This document shows positions 7,218 to 13,804 of a DNA stretch of 15,110 nucleotides, in pieces. Within the stretch, counting starts at the first letter, position 1. Each line of letters opens with the position of its first letter. The translations under genes were made by a program, and so were the position numbers. The notes below the pieces were generated by a model that saw only the letters and a program-made list of their open reading frames with translations, was not told where the DNA came from and made no database searches. Origin of the DNA: SIG575 sp045632485. Its GTDB lineage: Bacteria > Bacillota > Clostridia > Oscillospirales > Acutalibacteraceae. Location: assembly GCA_045632485.1 (NCBI GenBank), contig JAZQWT010000095.1:1-15110 (forward strand). The letters run 5' to 3'.

Positions 7218-7509
7218 CTTTGTTTTCTTCTTTCTTGCCGGGTTTGTATGTTGATGAATAGGGGTTTTTGTTTTCTTTCGGCGGGTCAGGAATATTTCCG
7301 TTTCTCACAAGATATGAAAAGACAATAGTTTTAACCGACACACCGAGAACCCACAATATCAGCGCACCAACAAACCAGAAAATTGATATCCTGAAAAAAT
7401 AGCGCGCACCAAGCAAAAGCCATGCAGGAATTGTCCATTCAAGGTTGAATAGGAGATTTATTAAAAGTGCCGAAAAAAATCCGCCGTTTACCTTTGGCCT
7501 TCGTTTCAT
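7204..7509 (-). CDS. small two-helix membrane protein
   Basis: 101 aa from the ATG at 7509, preceded by a modest GTGGTGAT ribosome binding site. A 13-residue longer frame to 7548 lacks one. Two hydrophobic segments, about 11-41 (interrupted by Glu-Trp) and 42-70, are followed by a charged Lys/Glu/Asn/Pro-rich cytoplasmic tail ending KDENI. It is first in the minus-strand block, just downstream of the candidate promoter at 7563-7591, and its 3' end overlaps the lipoprotein start. Family not recognised; it could help anchor the SPFH complex or be an unrelated small membrane protein. Confidence 0.65.
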   Translation of the reverse strand: MKRRPKVNGGFFSALLINLLFNLEWTIPAWLLLGARYFFRISIFWFVGALILWVLGVSVKTIVFSYLVRNGNIPDPPKENKNPYSSTYKPGKKEENKDENI

Positions 7510-7562
7510 ATCATCACCACTTTTTCTGAAATCGCAACAAAACTTCACAATGCTACAATTTT

Positions 7563-7591
7563 ATTTTACCCCTATGTAAAAGATTTCACAA
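7563..7591 (-). promoter_or_regulatory. candidate sigma-A promoter of the minus-strand SPFH/TPM operon
   Basis: Read on the minus strand: TTGTGA (7591-7586), a 17-base spacer, then TAAAAT (7568-7563). It lies about 55 bases before the first gene's start (7509). Hexamers are near consensus and spacing is ideal. No operator can be firmly named. Confidence 0.5.
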
Positions 7592-7841
7592 TGTACTTTA
7601 GTGCAATCTTTTCAAAAAATTTCTGTTTTAAAATGATTTTTGTAAAAACGCCACTCTGACAAAAAGGTCAGCATAACCCTTATTTAACAGTTTAATTTTA
7701 TCTCAATATCCGCAAACAAAAAAGTAGCCTTATAGGCTACTTTCGAAAAAGAAGGGCTACCAAAGGCTACTTTTAGGGCTACCATGTCAAAAACTGACTT
7801 CATGAATTGTCAGTTATACACAAAATTCACGTTTTAATAAA
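7592..7841. other. divergent intergenic region with GTAGCC cluster and dyads
   Basis: No gene is seen in the roughly 390 bases between the divergent starts at 7509 and 7903. A stem AAAGTAGCC/GGCTACTTT (7721-7729/7735-7743) is followed on the minus strand by a U-run, so it could terminate minus-strand transcripts entering from the right. Three further GGCTAC copies follow at 7755, 7765 and 7777. Dyads CTGAC/GTCAG occur at 7656-7671 and AACTGAC/GTCAGTT at 7792-7815, the latter enclosing the palindrome TTCATGAA. Confidence 0.5.
7717..7743 (-). terminator. minus-strand hairpin with U-run and competing GTAGCC copies
   Basis: On the minus strand a 9-bp stem AAAGTAGCC/GGCTACTTT with loop TATAA runs into TTTTTTG, a typical intrinsic terminator shape. 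Three additional GTAGCC copies upstream (7755-7782) could each pair with the single GGCTAC arm and so compete with the terminator stem. No minus-strand gene is known just upstream, so it may end a short leader or antisense RNA from the divergent gene. Confidence 0.45.
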
Positions 7842-7871
7842 TTGACAACTGATAATAAAATATGGTATATT
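7842..7871 (+). promoter_or_regulatory. sigma-A promoter of the 7TM-LuxR gene
   Basis: TTGACA (7842-7847) matches the -35 consensus, with an 18-base spacer to TATATT (7866-7871), or 17 to the overlapping GTATAT. It is 31 bases before the start codon at 7903. The AACTGAC/GTCAGTT dyad at 7792-7815 lies just upstream of the -35 and could be a regulator site. Confidence 0.65.
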
Positions 7872-7902
7872 GTTTACACAGGAAACAGGAAGGAGGAGTA
7901 AG

Positions 7903-8835
7903 ATGATTTCGCTGTATGCGGGTACATTTGCTGTATCAGCAATAATGCTTGTCGTATATTTTTTCATTGACAAAAAGCGCGACAGATATCTGATGATGCT
8001 TTTTTGTTCAGTTGCGTTATGTAATCTGGGATATTTTCTCCTTTCAACATCAAAAAATCTTGATATGGCTTTATGGGCAAACAGAATTGCATACGCAGGA
8101 AATGTTTTTCTCCCATTCTTTCTGCTGATGATGATTATGAATCTTCTGAAATTCATATATCCGAAATTTCTGACACGGATTCTTATTGCAATCAACACAG
8201 CAATGTTGTTCATTACATGTAGCGGAAACATACTCCCCATCTATTACAAAGATGTATCTTTTGAAATCACGAATGGTGTAGGAAGTCTTATCAAAACATA
8301 TGGTCCGCTTCATATTTCATATAAATTCTATCTGTTTGCCTATTTCGGTGCAATGGTAGGAATCATTATTTACACAATGATAAAAAAAGCAGCATCATCA
8401 TTCAAGCACTCCGTTTTCCTTACTTTTGTGGTAATCGGGAACATCACAATATGGCTTGTTGAAAACAAAATTTCTTCAGATTTTGAATTCCTTGCAATTT
8501 CATATATCATAACAGAGGGACTTATTCTTCTGCTTTACGGAATATTGCAGGATTATGAAAAAATAAAAGAACAGAACAACACGGTCATACCTGTAATAAC
8601 AGAAAAAGCAGACACCACTAATATTACAGATGACATACTTAAAGACCTTTCAGAACGTGAAAAAGAGGTCCTTCAATATCTTCTTGACAATGTAAAAAGA
8701 AAAGAAATTGCAGAAAAACTTTTTGTTACAGAAAGTACAATCAAGAAACACACGTCAAACATATACAAAAAATTGGAGGTTTCAAACAGAACGGAGCTTC
8801 TTGAAAAAGTTAAAATAATAAATCCAGAAAAGTAA
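7903..8835 (+). CDS. seven-helix membrane protein with LuxR-type DNA-binding domain
   Basis: 310 aa from ATG 7903, with AGGAGG starting 12 bases upstream; the open frame from 7870 starts before this site. Seven hydrophobic segments lie at about 4-22, 31-48, 60-82, 92-112, 143-161, 169-187 and 195-216, resembling the 7TM sensor of some histidine kinases. A linker (217-246) leads to a LuxR/GerE HTH at 247-305, with LSEREKEVLQYL and recognition-helix region TESTIKKHTSNIYKKL. There is no receiver, kinase or PAS domain. It is probably a one-component membrane regulator that senses a ligand in the membrane or outside and binds DNA while tethered. It has its own promoter and terminator. It is divergent from the SPFH/TPM operon, so it may control that operon, itself, or both (inference). 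Confidence 0.85.
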   Translation: MISLYAGTFAVSAIMLVVYFFIDKKRDRYLMMLFCSVALCNLGYFLLSTSKNLDMALWANRIAYAGNVFLPFFLLMMIMNLLKFIYPKFLTRILIAINTAMLFITCSGNILPIYYKDVSFEITNGVGSLIKTYGPLHISYKFYLFAYFGAMVGIIIYTMIKKAASSFKHSVFLTFVVIGNITIWLVENKISSDFEFLAISYIITEGLILLLYGILQDYEKIKEQNNTVIPVITEKADTTNITDDILKDLSEREKEVLQYLLDNVKRKEIAEKLFVTESTIKKHTSNIYKKLEVSNRTELLEKVKIINPEK

Positions 8836-8854
8836 ATCAATTCAACAATGTCAG

Positions 8855-8886
8855 CCGGATGTTTCAAAAACATCCGGTATTTTTTA
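8855..8886 (+). terminator. intrinsic terminator of the 7TM-LuxR gene
   Basis: A perfect 10-bp stem CCGGATGTTT/AAACATCCGG (8855-8864/8868-8877) with a 3-base loop is followed by TATTTTTT. It lies 19 bases after the stop codon. Confidence 0.9.
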
Positions 8887-9264
8887 CACCTTGAAACACC
8901 AACAAGAAACAACAATCTTTTGTATTTTCGTCATATGTTTGTCAACCTGAAAACGGTTTCAGAGTAGTGTAAAGTCGTCATATCAGAGCCAGATTTGTGT
9001 CGTTTGGTGTAAATTTGGTGTAAATTGAATTTTTGAAGTGCTGTGAAGCCTGATAAATCAAGGATTCTGGCTTTGTGTTAGTATACTGCCATGGCAGACA
9101 AACATAATTTTAATCAAGCTATCACAACCTTTTAATAATAAGCTGACTTGTCAGCCTGAAGAAACTTAATTTCATATTCGTATTATATCATAAATTTATT
9201 TTCTTGTCACTATAATTGTGAACCGCTGCCGACAGCATAAAATCAGTTTTCTCACTGCCATAAT
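8887..9264. other. non-coding stretch with short dyads and a tandem 11-mer
   Basis: No ORF with a plausible start and ribosome binding site is seen. It holds a perfect tandem TTTGGTGTAAA pair (9003-9013 and 9014-9024), a 7-bp inverted repeat AGCCAGA/TCTGGCT (8987-8993/9066-9072) around it, a perfect 12-bp palindrome CTGCCATGGCAG (9086-9097), GCTGAC/GTCAGC (9142-9155), and TCAC-N7-GTGA (9207-9221). A related TCAC-N9-GTGA follows at 9252-9268. Some may be regulator sites for spoIIGA; others may be remnants of an old element. Confidence 0.4.
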
Positions 9265-9297
9265 GTGACAGGTTTTTATCACCGTATGGGATATAAT
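9265..9297 (+). promoter_or_regulatory. candidate spoIIG promoter with long spacer
   Basis: TATAAT (9292-9297) is a perfect -10. The best -35-like hexamer, GTGACA (9265-9270), is 21 bases upstream rather than 17. The Bacillus subtilis spoIIG promoter, activated by phosphorylated Spo0A, is known for a similarly over-long spacer. Spo0A-box-like TGTC cores occur on the minus strand at 9267-9270 and near 9231-9234, but neither matches TGTCGAA well. Confidence 0.4.
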
Positions 9298-9334
9298 GTT
9301 TACGTGCTCAGGGTTTCTGCGTGGAGGGGATATT

Positions 9335-10201
9335 TTGCAGGAGATAGTTTATGTTGATGTGCTTATTGTGCTGAATCTGTTTATCAGTTACTTCTTGTTG
9401 CTTTCTGCATCTTTTGCACTTAAAGAATATACGAAACGGCTCAGGCTTTTTGTGGGAGCTTTACTGGGAGGACTTTATTCTCTTGTTGTTTTTTTGCCGG
9501 AAATGGGCACAATGCTTAACTTTGTTTCAAGAATTATTGCAGGAGCCGCGATGGTGCTTGTAGCTTTTGGTTTTAAATCATACAGACGTTTTCTGAAACT
9601 TTTTGCTGTGTTTGTGCTGATGACTTTTACCTTTGCGGGTCTTATGATAGGAATGTGGATAATCTTCAGACCTGATGGAATGCTTATCAATAATTCTGCG
9701 GTGTATTTTCAGATAAGTATGCCGTTGCTGATTGCATCCACTGCTGTGTGCTACTTTGTATCTAAAGCGGTTATAAAACTTCTGAATAAAAATAAACCGC
9801 AGAAAACAATCAGTAATGTGAAGCTTGAAATGTCAGGTCAGACTCTTGAAGGAAAAGCAATGCTCGATACAGGTAACACATTGTCTGAAAGTTTTTCAGG
9901 TTATCCCGTCGTGATTTGTACATATGATTTTCTCAGAAAAGTTATTCCTGAAGATGCGGAAGATTTTTTCAGAGGTGATGTGAATGCTCTGGGAGAAGTT
10001 ACTGATGAAAAATGGAAGAAGAAACTGCGTGTTGTTTCTTTTCTTACGGTAGGTGATACAGGTCTTCTGCCTGCTTTTCAGCCCGACAGACTGATTGTTG
10101 ATAATTCATACGAAACAGACAAGGTTTTTGTTGGCGTAATGAGCCGTAAAAAATATATTAATGAAAGCTTTGATATGCTTCTTAACCCAAATTTATTTTG
10201 A
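9335..10201 (+). CDS. spoIIGA: sporulation sigma-E factor-processing peptidase SpoIIGA
   Basis: 288 aa when started at TTG 9335, seven bases after GGAGG; this gives MQEIVYVDVLIVLNLFISYF, the standard family N-terminus. The longer ATG at 9296 lies inside the -10 hexamer and cannot be in the message. Five membrane helices span about 4-26, 36-54, 62-80, 86-110 and 126-145. A cytoplasmic aspartic-protease-like domain follows, with AMLDTGNTL (Asp178-Thr-Gly) as the catalytic motif, PVVICTYDFL and SFLTVGDTGLLPAF. In the family the domain dimerises in the sporulation septum membrane, responds to forespore SpoIIR, and cleaves pro-sigma-E. The substrate gene sigE follows after 14 bases. Confidence 0.93.
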   Translation: MQEIVYVDVLIVLNLFISYFLLLSASFALKEYTKRLRLFVGALLGGLYSLVVFLPEMGTMLNFVSRIIAGAAMVLVAFGFKSYRRFLKLFAVFVLMTFTFAGLMIGMWIIFRPDGMLINNSAVYFQISMPLLIASTAVCYFVSKAVIKLLNKNKPQKTISNVKLEMSGQTLEGKAMLDTGNTLSESFSGYPVVICTYDFLRKVIPEDAEDFFRGDVNALGEVTDEKWKKKLRVVSFLTVGDTGLLPAFQPDRLIVDNSYETDKVFVGVMSRKKYINESFDMLLNPNLF

Positions 10202-10215
10202 AAGAATGGTACATA

Positions 10216-10941
10216 ATGATGAAAATATTTTCAATAATAAAACAGAAACTTATTTTGTTTGCAGAAAAAATTGAATATAAATTTATGCCGCAGGAAATTC
10301 ATTATATCAACGGCCCGGAGACATTGCCGCCGCCTCTTACAAAAGAAGAGGAAAAAAGCATAATGAACAGAATTGAAGCGGGTGACGAAAGTGCCAGAGA
10401 GCCTCTTATCGTTCACAATCTGCGACTTGTGGTGTATATTGCGAAGAAGTTTGAAAATTCGGGAGTTCCTACAGAAGACCTGATTTCTATAGGAACAATA
10501 GGTTTAATAAAAGCGGTCAATACTTTTTGCCCCACAAGGAACATCAAACTTGCAACCTATGCCTCACGGTGTATAGAAAATGAAATTTTAATGTATCTGC
10601 GAAAAACCAATGTATTAAAAACAGAAGTGTCAATTGATGAACCGCTGAATGTGGATTGGGACGGAAACGAATTGTTGCTTTCAGATGTGTTGGGCAGTGA
10701 TGCGGATGTAGTAGGTATGCCCATTGAAAAAGAAGATGAACGAAGGCTTGTTCTGTCTCTTGTTGAACGTTTGCCGGAGAGGGAAAGGCAGATAATGAAA
10801 ATGCGTTTCGGCATCGGAATCAGCCGTGAGCATACTCAGAAGGAAGTGGCTGACATCCTTGGGATTTCTCAGAGCTATATTTCAAGACTGGAAAAAAGAA
10901 TTCTTGAAAAAATAAAAAAAGAAGTAAACTATCTTTCTTAA
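10216..10941 (+). CDS. sigE: RNA polymerase sporulation sigma factor sigma-E precursor
   Basis: 241 aa from ATG 10216 (ATG 10219 is equally possible); a TTG at 10198 overlapping the SpoIIGA stop lacks a ribosome binding site. The pro-sequence is about 29 residues, amphipathic and Lys/Ile-rich, ending at EIHYINGPE, which aligns with EVYYIGGSE of Bacillus, where SpoIIGA cuts inside the tyrosine pair. Region 2 (about 62-134) carries NLRLVVYIAKKFENSG, DLISIGTIGLIKAVNTF and ATYASRCIENEILMYLR. DEPLNVDWDGNELLLSDVLG is the sigma-E/sigma-K signature. Region 4 (about 176-236) holds ERERQIMKMRFG and the HTH TQKEVADILGISQSYISRLEKR. After processing it directs early mother-cell transcription. sigG, which usually follows sigE in Bacilli and Clostridia, is absent here. 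Confidence 0.95.
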   Translation: MMKIFSIIKQKLILFAEKIEYKFMPQEIHYINGPETLPPPLTKEEEKSIMNRIEAGDESAREPLIVHNLRLVVYIAKKFENSGVPTEDLISIGTIGLIKAVNTFCPTRNIKLATYASRCIENEILMYLRKTNVLKTEVSIDEPLNVDWDGNELLLSDVLGSDADVVGMPIEKEDERRLVLSLVERLPERERQIMKMRFGIGISREHTQKEVADILGISQSYISRLEKRILEKIKKEVNYLS

Positions 10942-10962
10942 ATACTTTTGTTATAAATACCC

Positions 10963-10990
10963 TTGATTTTTTCTCTTTTAGTGATATACT
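10963..10990 (+). promoter_or_regulatory. candidate promoter of the MBOAT-DHHW operon
   Basis: TTGATT (10963-10968), a 16-base spacer and TATACT (10985-10990) lie 46 bases before the MBOAT start codon. No terminator separates this from sigE, so readthrough from the spoIIG promoter is also possible. Confidence 0.5.
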
Positions 10991-11035
10991 TTATATTGTA
11001 TGTGGATTTTTATTTGATTACTGAAAGGGAAAACA

Positions 11036-12451
11036 ATGGTATTTTCAAGTCTTGTTTTTTTATGTATATTTTTTCCGGCTGTTCTGATTCTTTATCACGT
11101 AAGTCCGGGACTTAAACTGAAAAATATTATTCTTCTCATTGCCTCGCTTCTGTTTTATGCATGGGGAGAACCGAAATGGATAGTGGTAATGCTTGTCACT
11201 ACCTTTATAGATTATTTAGCCGGTGTTGTCATCGGGAAATCAAAGAAGAACGGTGTAAGAAAATTCGTTTTGATTTTCTCGATTGTAGTAACGCTCGGCT
11301 TTTTGGTCGTATTTAAATATCTTAACTTCTTTACTGAGAATCTGAATCTTATTCCGTTTCTGAATATACCTCAGACCAATCTTGTTCTGCCTATAGGCAT
11401 ATCTTTCTATACTTTCCAGGCCTTGAGTTATGTTATTGATGTTTACAGAAAAGATGTGGATTATCAGAAGAATTATTTCAATCTTCTTTTGTATGTAAGT
11501 ATGTTTCCGCAGCTTATAGCCGGCCCTATTGTAAGATATGTTGATGTTGCAAAAGAACTTGCTGACAGAAGCGTTACACTTAACGATTTTTCTGACGGTA
11601 TCACAAAGTTTCTTGTAGGTCTTACAAAAAAAGCTGTTTTTGCTAACTTTGCAGGACTTCTTGCAGAAAACTATCTTGCCGGTGATTTATCAGAGCTTTC
11701 TGTGCTCGGAGCATGGACAGGCATTATTGCTTATTTCTTCCAGATTTATTTTGACTTCTCAGGTTATTCCGATATGGCGATAGGCATAGGAAGAATGTTG
11801 GGATTCAAGTTCCGTGAAAACTTCAACTACCCCTATATCTCCCTTTCTATTACGGAATTCTGGAGAAGGTGGCACATGAGTCTTTCAGGCTTCTTCAGAG
11901 ATTATGTATATATTCCTCTCGGTGGTAACAGACATCATCAACTGAGAAATATGTTTGTTGTATGGCTTCTTACAGGCTTCTGGCACGGTGCAAGCTGGAA
12001 CTTTGTTCTCTGGGGGCTTTACTATTTCGTAATGCTTGCCTTTGAAAAATATGTTCTCAGTAAAATTATGGACAAGATTCCGAAAATTATCCGTCTGATT
12101 TATTCATTGTTTATCGTTATTATCGGTTGGGTTTTCTTCTATTTCGAGGATATTCCGTCAATAGTCAAAATGCTTGGCGCGATGTTTGGCATTACATCTG
12201 TGTCGGGCTATGCCGCAACAGATATAACAACGATTACAAACAATGTATTCCTTCTTGCAATTTGTGCAATTGCAGTAACACCTTTGTGTTCGTTTGTTGC
12301 AAACAAATTCACATCACGTCTTAAAAATTCACCCAATGGTGCAATTCTGAACGGCGTTTTCACTTTTGTGTTCCAGGCAGTTGTGCTTGTGGGATGTATG
12401 GCATGTCTTGTGGGTTCAACTTACAACCCGTTCCTGTATTTTAGGTTTTAA
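11036..12451 (+). CDS. MBOAT-family membrane O-acyltransferase (AlgI/PatA-like)
   Basis: 471 aa polytopic membrane protein, about 11-12 helices, the usual length for the AlgI branch. Signatures: FLCIFFPAVLILYH start, LPIGISFYTFQALSYVIDVYR (120-138), FPQLIAGPIVRY (157-168), FDFSGYSDMAIGIGRMLGF (239-257), WRRWHMSLSGFFRDYVYIPLGG (276-297) and TGFWHGASWNFVLWG with the conserved His317. AlgI-type proteins move acetyl groups across the membrane to sugars of secreted polysaccharide or peptidoglycan, handing them to a DHHW/AlgX/AlgJ-type partner. Such a partner is the next gene, 14 bases on. The ribosome binding site is GAAAGGG. The substrate cannot be told from sequence; alginate itself is unlikely in this organism. 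Confidence 0.9.
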   Translation: MVFSSLVFLCIFFPAVLILYHVSPGLKLKNIILLIASLLFYAWGEPKWIVVMLVTTFIDYLAGVVIGKSKKNGVRKFVLIFSIVVTLGFLVVFKYLNFFTENLNLIPFLNIPQTNLVLPIGISFYTFQALSYVIDVYRKDVDYQKNYFNLLLYVSMFPQLIAGPIVRYVDVAKELADRSVTLNDFSDGITKFLVGLTKKAVFANFAGLLAENYLAGDLSELSVLGAWTGIIAYFFQIYFDFSGYSDMAIGIGRMLGFKFRENFNYPYISLSITEFWRRWHMSLSGFFRDYVYIPLGGNRHHQLRNMFVVWLLTGFWHGASWNFVLWGLYYFVMLAFEKYVLSKIMDKIPKIIRLIYSLFIVIIGWVFFYFEDIPSIVKMLGAMFGITSVSGYAATDITTITNNVFLLAICAIAVTPLCSFVANKFTSRLKNSPNGAILNGVFTFVFQAVVLVGCMACLVGSTYNPFLYFRF

Positions 12452-12465
12452 GGGAGGTAAGGGAA

Positions 12466-13785
12466 ATGAACAGAGAAACAAGAATTTATTCAAAAATATT
12501 TGCGTTATTGTCAATAGTTTTCTTTTTTACCGTTCTGGTATTCTTTGGCATTGTCAGCTTTGCGGATGTTGACCCTACGGTATCTGAAACAGAAAACAGA
12601 AAGCTTGCAGAAAAACCGGAGTTTTCTGTTTCCGCTCTTATGGCAGGAACGTATACACAGGATTTTGAAAATTATTATGCAGACACATTTCCGCTCAGGG
12701 AAATGTTTATGTCGTTGAACGGTAAAATATCTTCTGCGCTTACCCAATTTTCAGGTAAAGAAGATAATGTTATCATTAATTATGAAAAACACGATTCCGA
12801 TTTCGTAGGCGAAGGTGTTGACGTAGGAATCGATAAAAATGATAAAAACAACAAGCCCGAAAAAGAAACCGAAAAAGATTTCCATGCTGATGATAAGGAT
12901 GCATCCTTTAAAGGCTCAATTCTTGTCAGCAAAGACAGAGGTATGGAAGTTTTCAGCGGGTCTGAGTCTATGGCTTCTTCTTATGCAAAACTTGTAAGTG
13001 CTACGGCAAAGGCAATGCCTGACGGCGTGAAGTTTTATTCTATGGTCGTGCCTACTGCTATTGAATTCTACGGAACAAGAGCGTTTACAAACGGTAATTA
13101 TTCCCAGAAGAAAGCAATTCAGCAGGCATATAAAAAGATGGATTCATCAGTTGTTACTATTGACGTTTATAAGCGCCTTGCTGATACTGCAGATGAATAT
13201 ATCTATTTCAGAACAGACCATCACTGGACAGCACGCGGTGCATATCAGGCTTATCTTGAATTCTGTGATGTTACAGAACAGACGCCCGTTAAACTGGAAG
13301 ACCGTGAAACAGGTAAGATAGAAGGCTTTGTCGGCAGTCTGTATAAAGCAAGTAACAGTGAAACACTCAAAGAGAATCCGGATTATGTCGAATTCTTCAG
13401 ACCCACCGTTGAAACAGACGGTATGATTTATGCTGACGACAAGATGGAAAACGGATATCCTCTCTATGTTGTTTCGCGTCGTATAAATTCAACTAATAAG
13501 TACCTTGCTTTTATCGGTGGCGACCAGCCCCTTGAAAAAATTGTAACAAGTAATAAAAACGGCAAAAAAATTCTCGTTATAAAAGAGTCATACGGTAACG
13601 CTTTCGTACCGTTTATCTGTGATAACTATGAAGAGGTGTATGTTGTTGACCCCAGACAGACGGAATTTAACCTGCCTCAATTTGTAGAAGAACAAGGTAT
13701 CGGCGAAGTGCTTATGATTAATTATTCGTTTGCTATGGCGAATAAAACTTTCTCCGATGCGTTGTATGCAATGTTAGATTATTAA
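12466..13785 (+). CDS. DHHW-family protein, AlgX/AlgJ-like acetylation partner
   Basis: 439 aa. One N-terminal membrane helix (about 10-32) acts as a signal-anchor, with the rest outside. Residues 35-100 include the ETENRKLAEKPEFS and DFENYYADTFPLRE motifs common to this family. An Asp/Lys-rich insertion spans about 119-147. A SGNH-hydrolase-like core follows, with YSMVVPTAIEFYG (191-203), the name-giving DHHW at 251-254 in YFRTDHHWTARGAY, and KESYGNAFVPFICDNYEEVYVVDPR near 373-398 carrying Ser375, the likely nucleophile of the Ser/Asp-His set. It probably receives acetyl groups from the MBOAT protein and transfers them to an extracellular glycan. The ribosome binding site GGGAGG directly follows the MBOAT stop. 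Confidence 0.88.
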   Translation: MNRETRIYSKIFALLSIVFFFTVLVFFGIVSFADVDPTVSETENRKLAEKPEFSVSALMAGTYTQDFENYYADTFPLREMFMSLNGKISSALTQFSGKEDNVIINYEKHDSDFVGEGVDVGIDKNDKNNKPEKETEKDFHADDKDASFKGSILVSKDRGMEVFSGSESMASSYAKLVSATAKAMPDGVKFYSMVVPTAIEFYGTRAFTNGNYSQKKAIQQAYKKMDSSVVTIDVYKRLADTADEYIYFRTDHHWTARGAYQAYLEFCDVTEQTPVKLEDRETGKIEGFVGSLYKASNSETLKENPDYVEFFRPTVETDGMIYADDKMENGYPLYVVSRRINSTNKYLAFIGGDQPLEKIVTSNKNGKKILVIKESYGNAFVPFICDNYEEVYVVDPRQTEFNLPQFVEEQGIGEVLMINYSFAMANKTFSDALYAMLDY

Positions 13786-13804
13786 TTCAGTTAGGAAGAT
13801 AAAA

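Noticed and set aside
7721..7782. CRISPR-like array from the GTAGCC copies
   Set aside because: The repeats are only six bases, spacing is irregular (about 10-20), and no spacer units or cas genes are present.
9296..9334. ATG at 9296 as the spoIIGA start
   Set aside because: It overlaps the TATAAT hexamer, has no ribosome binding site, and adds 13 residues absent from typical SpoIIGA proteins.
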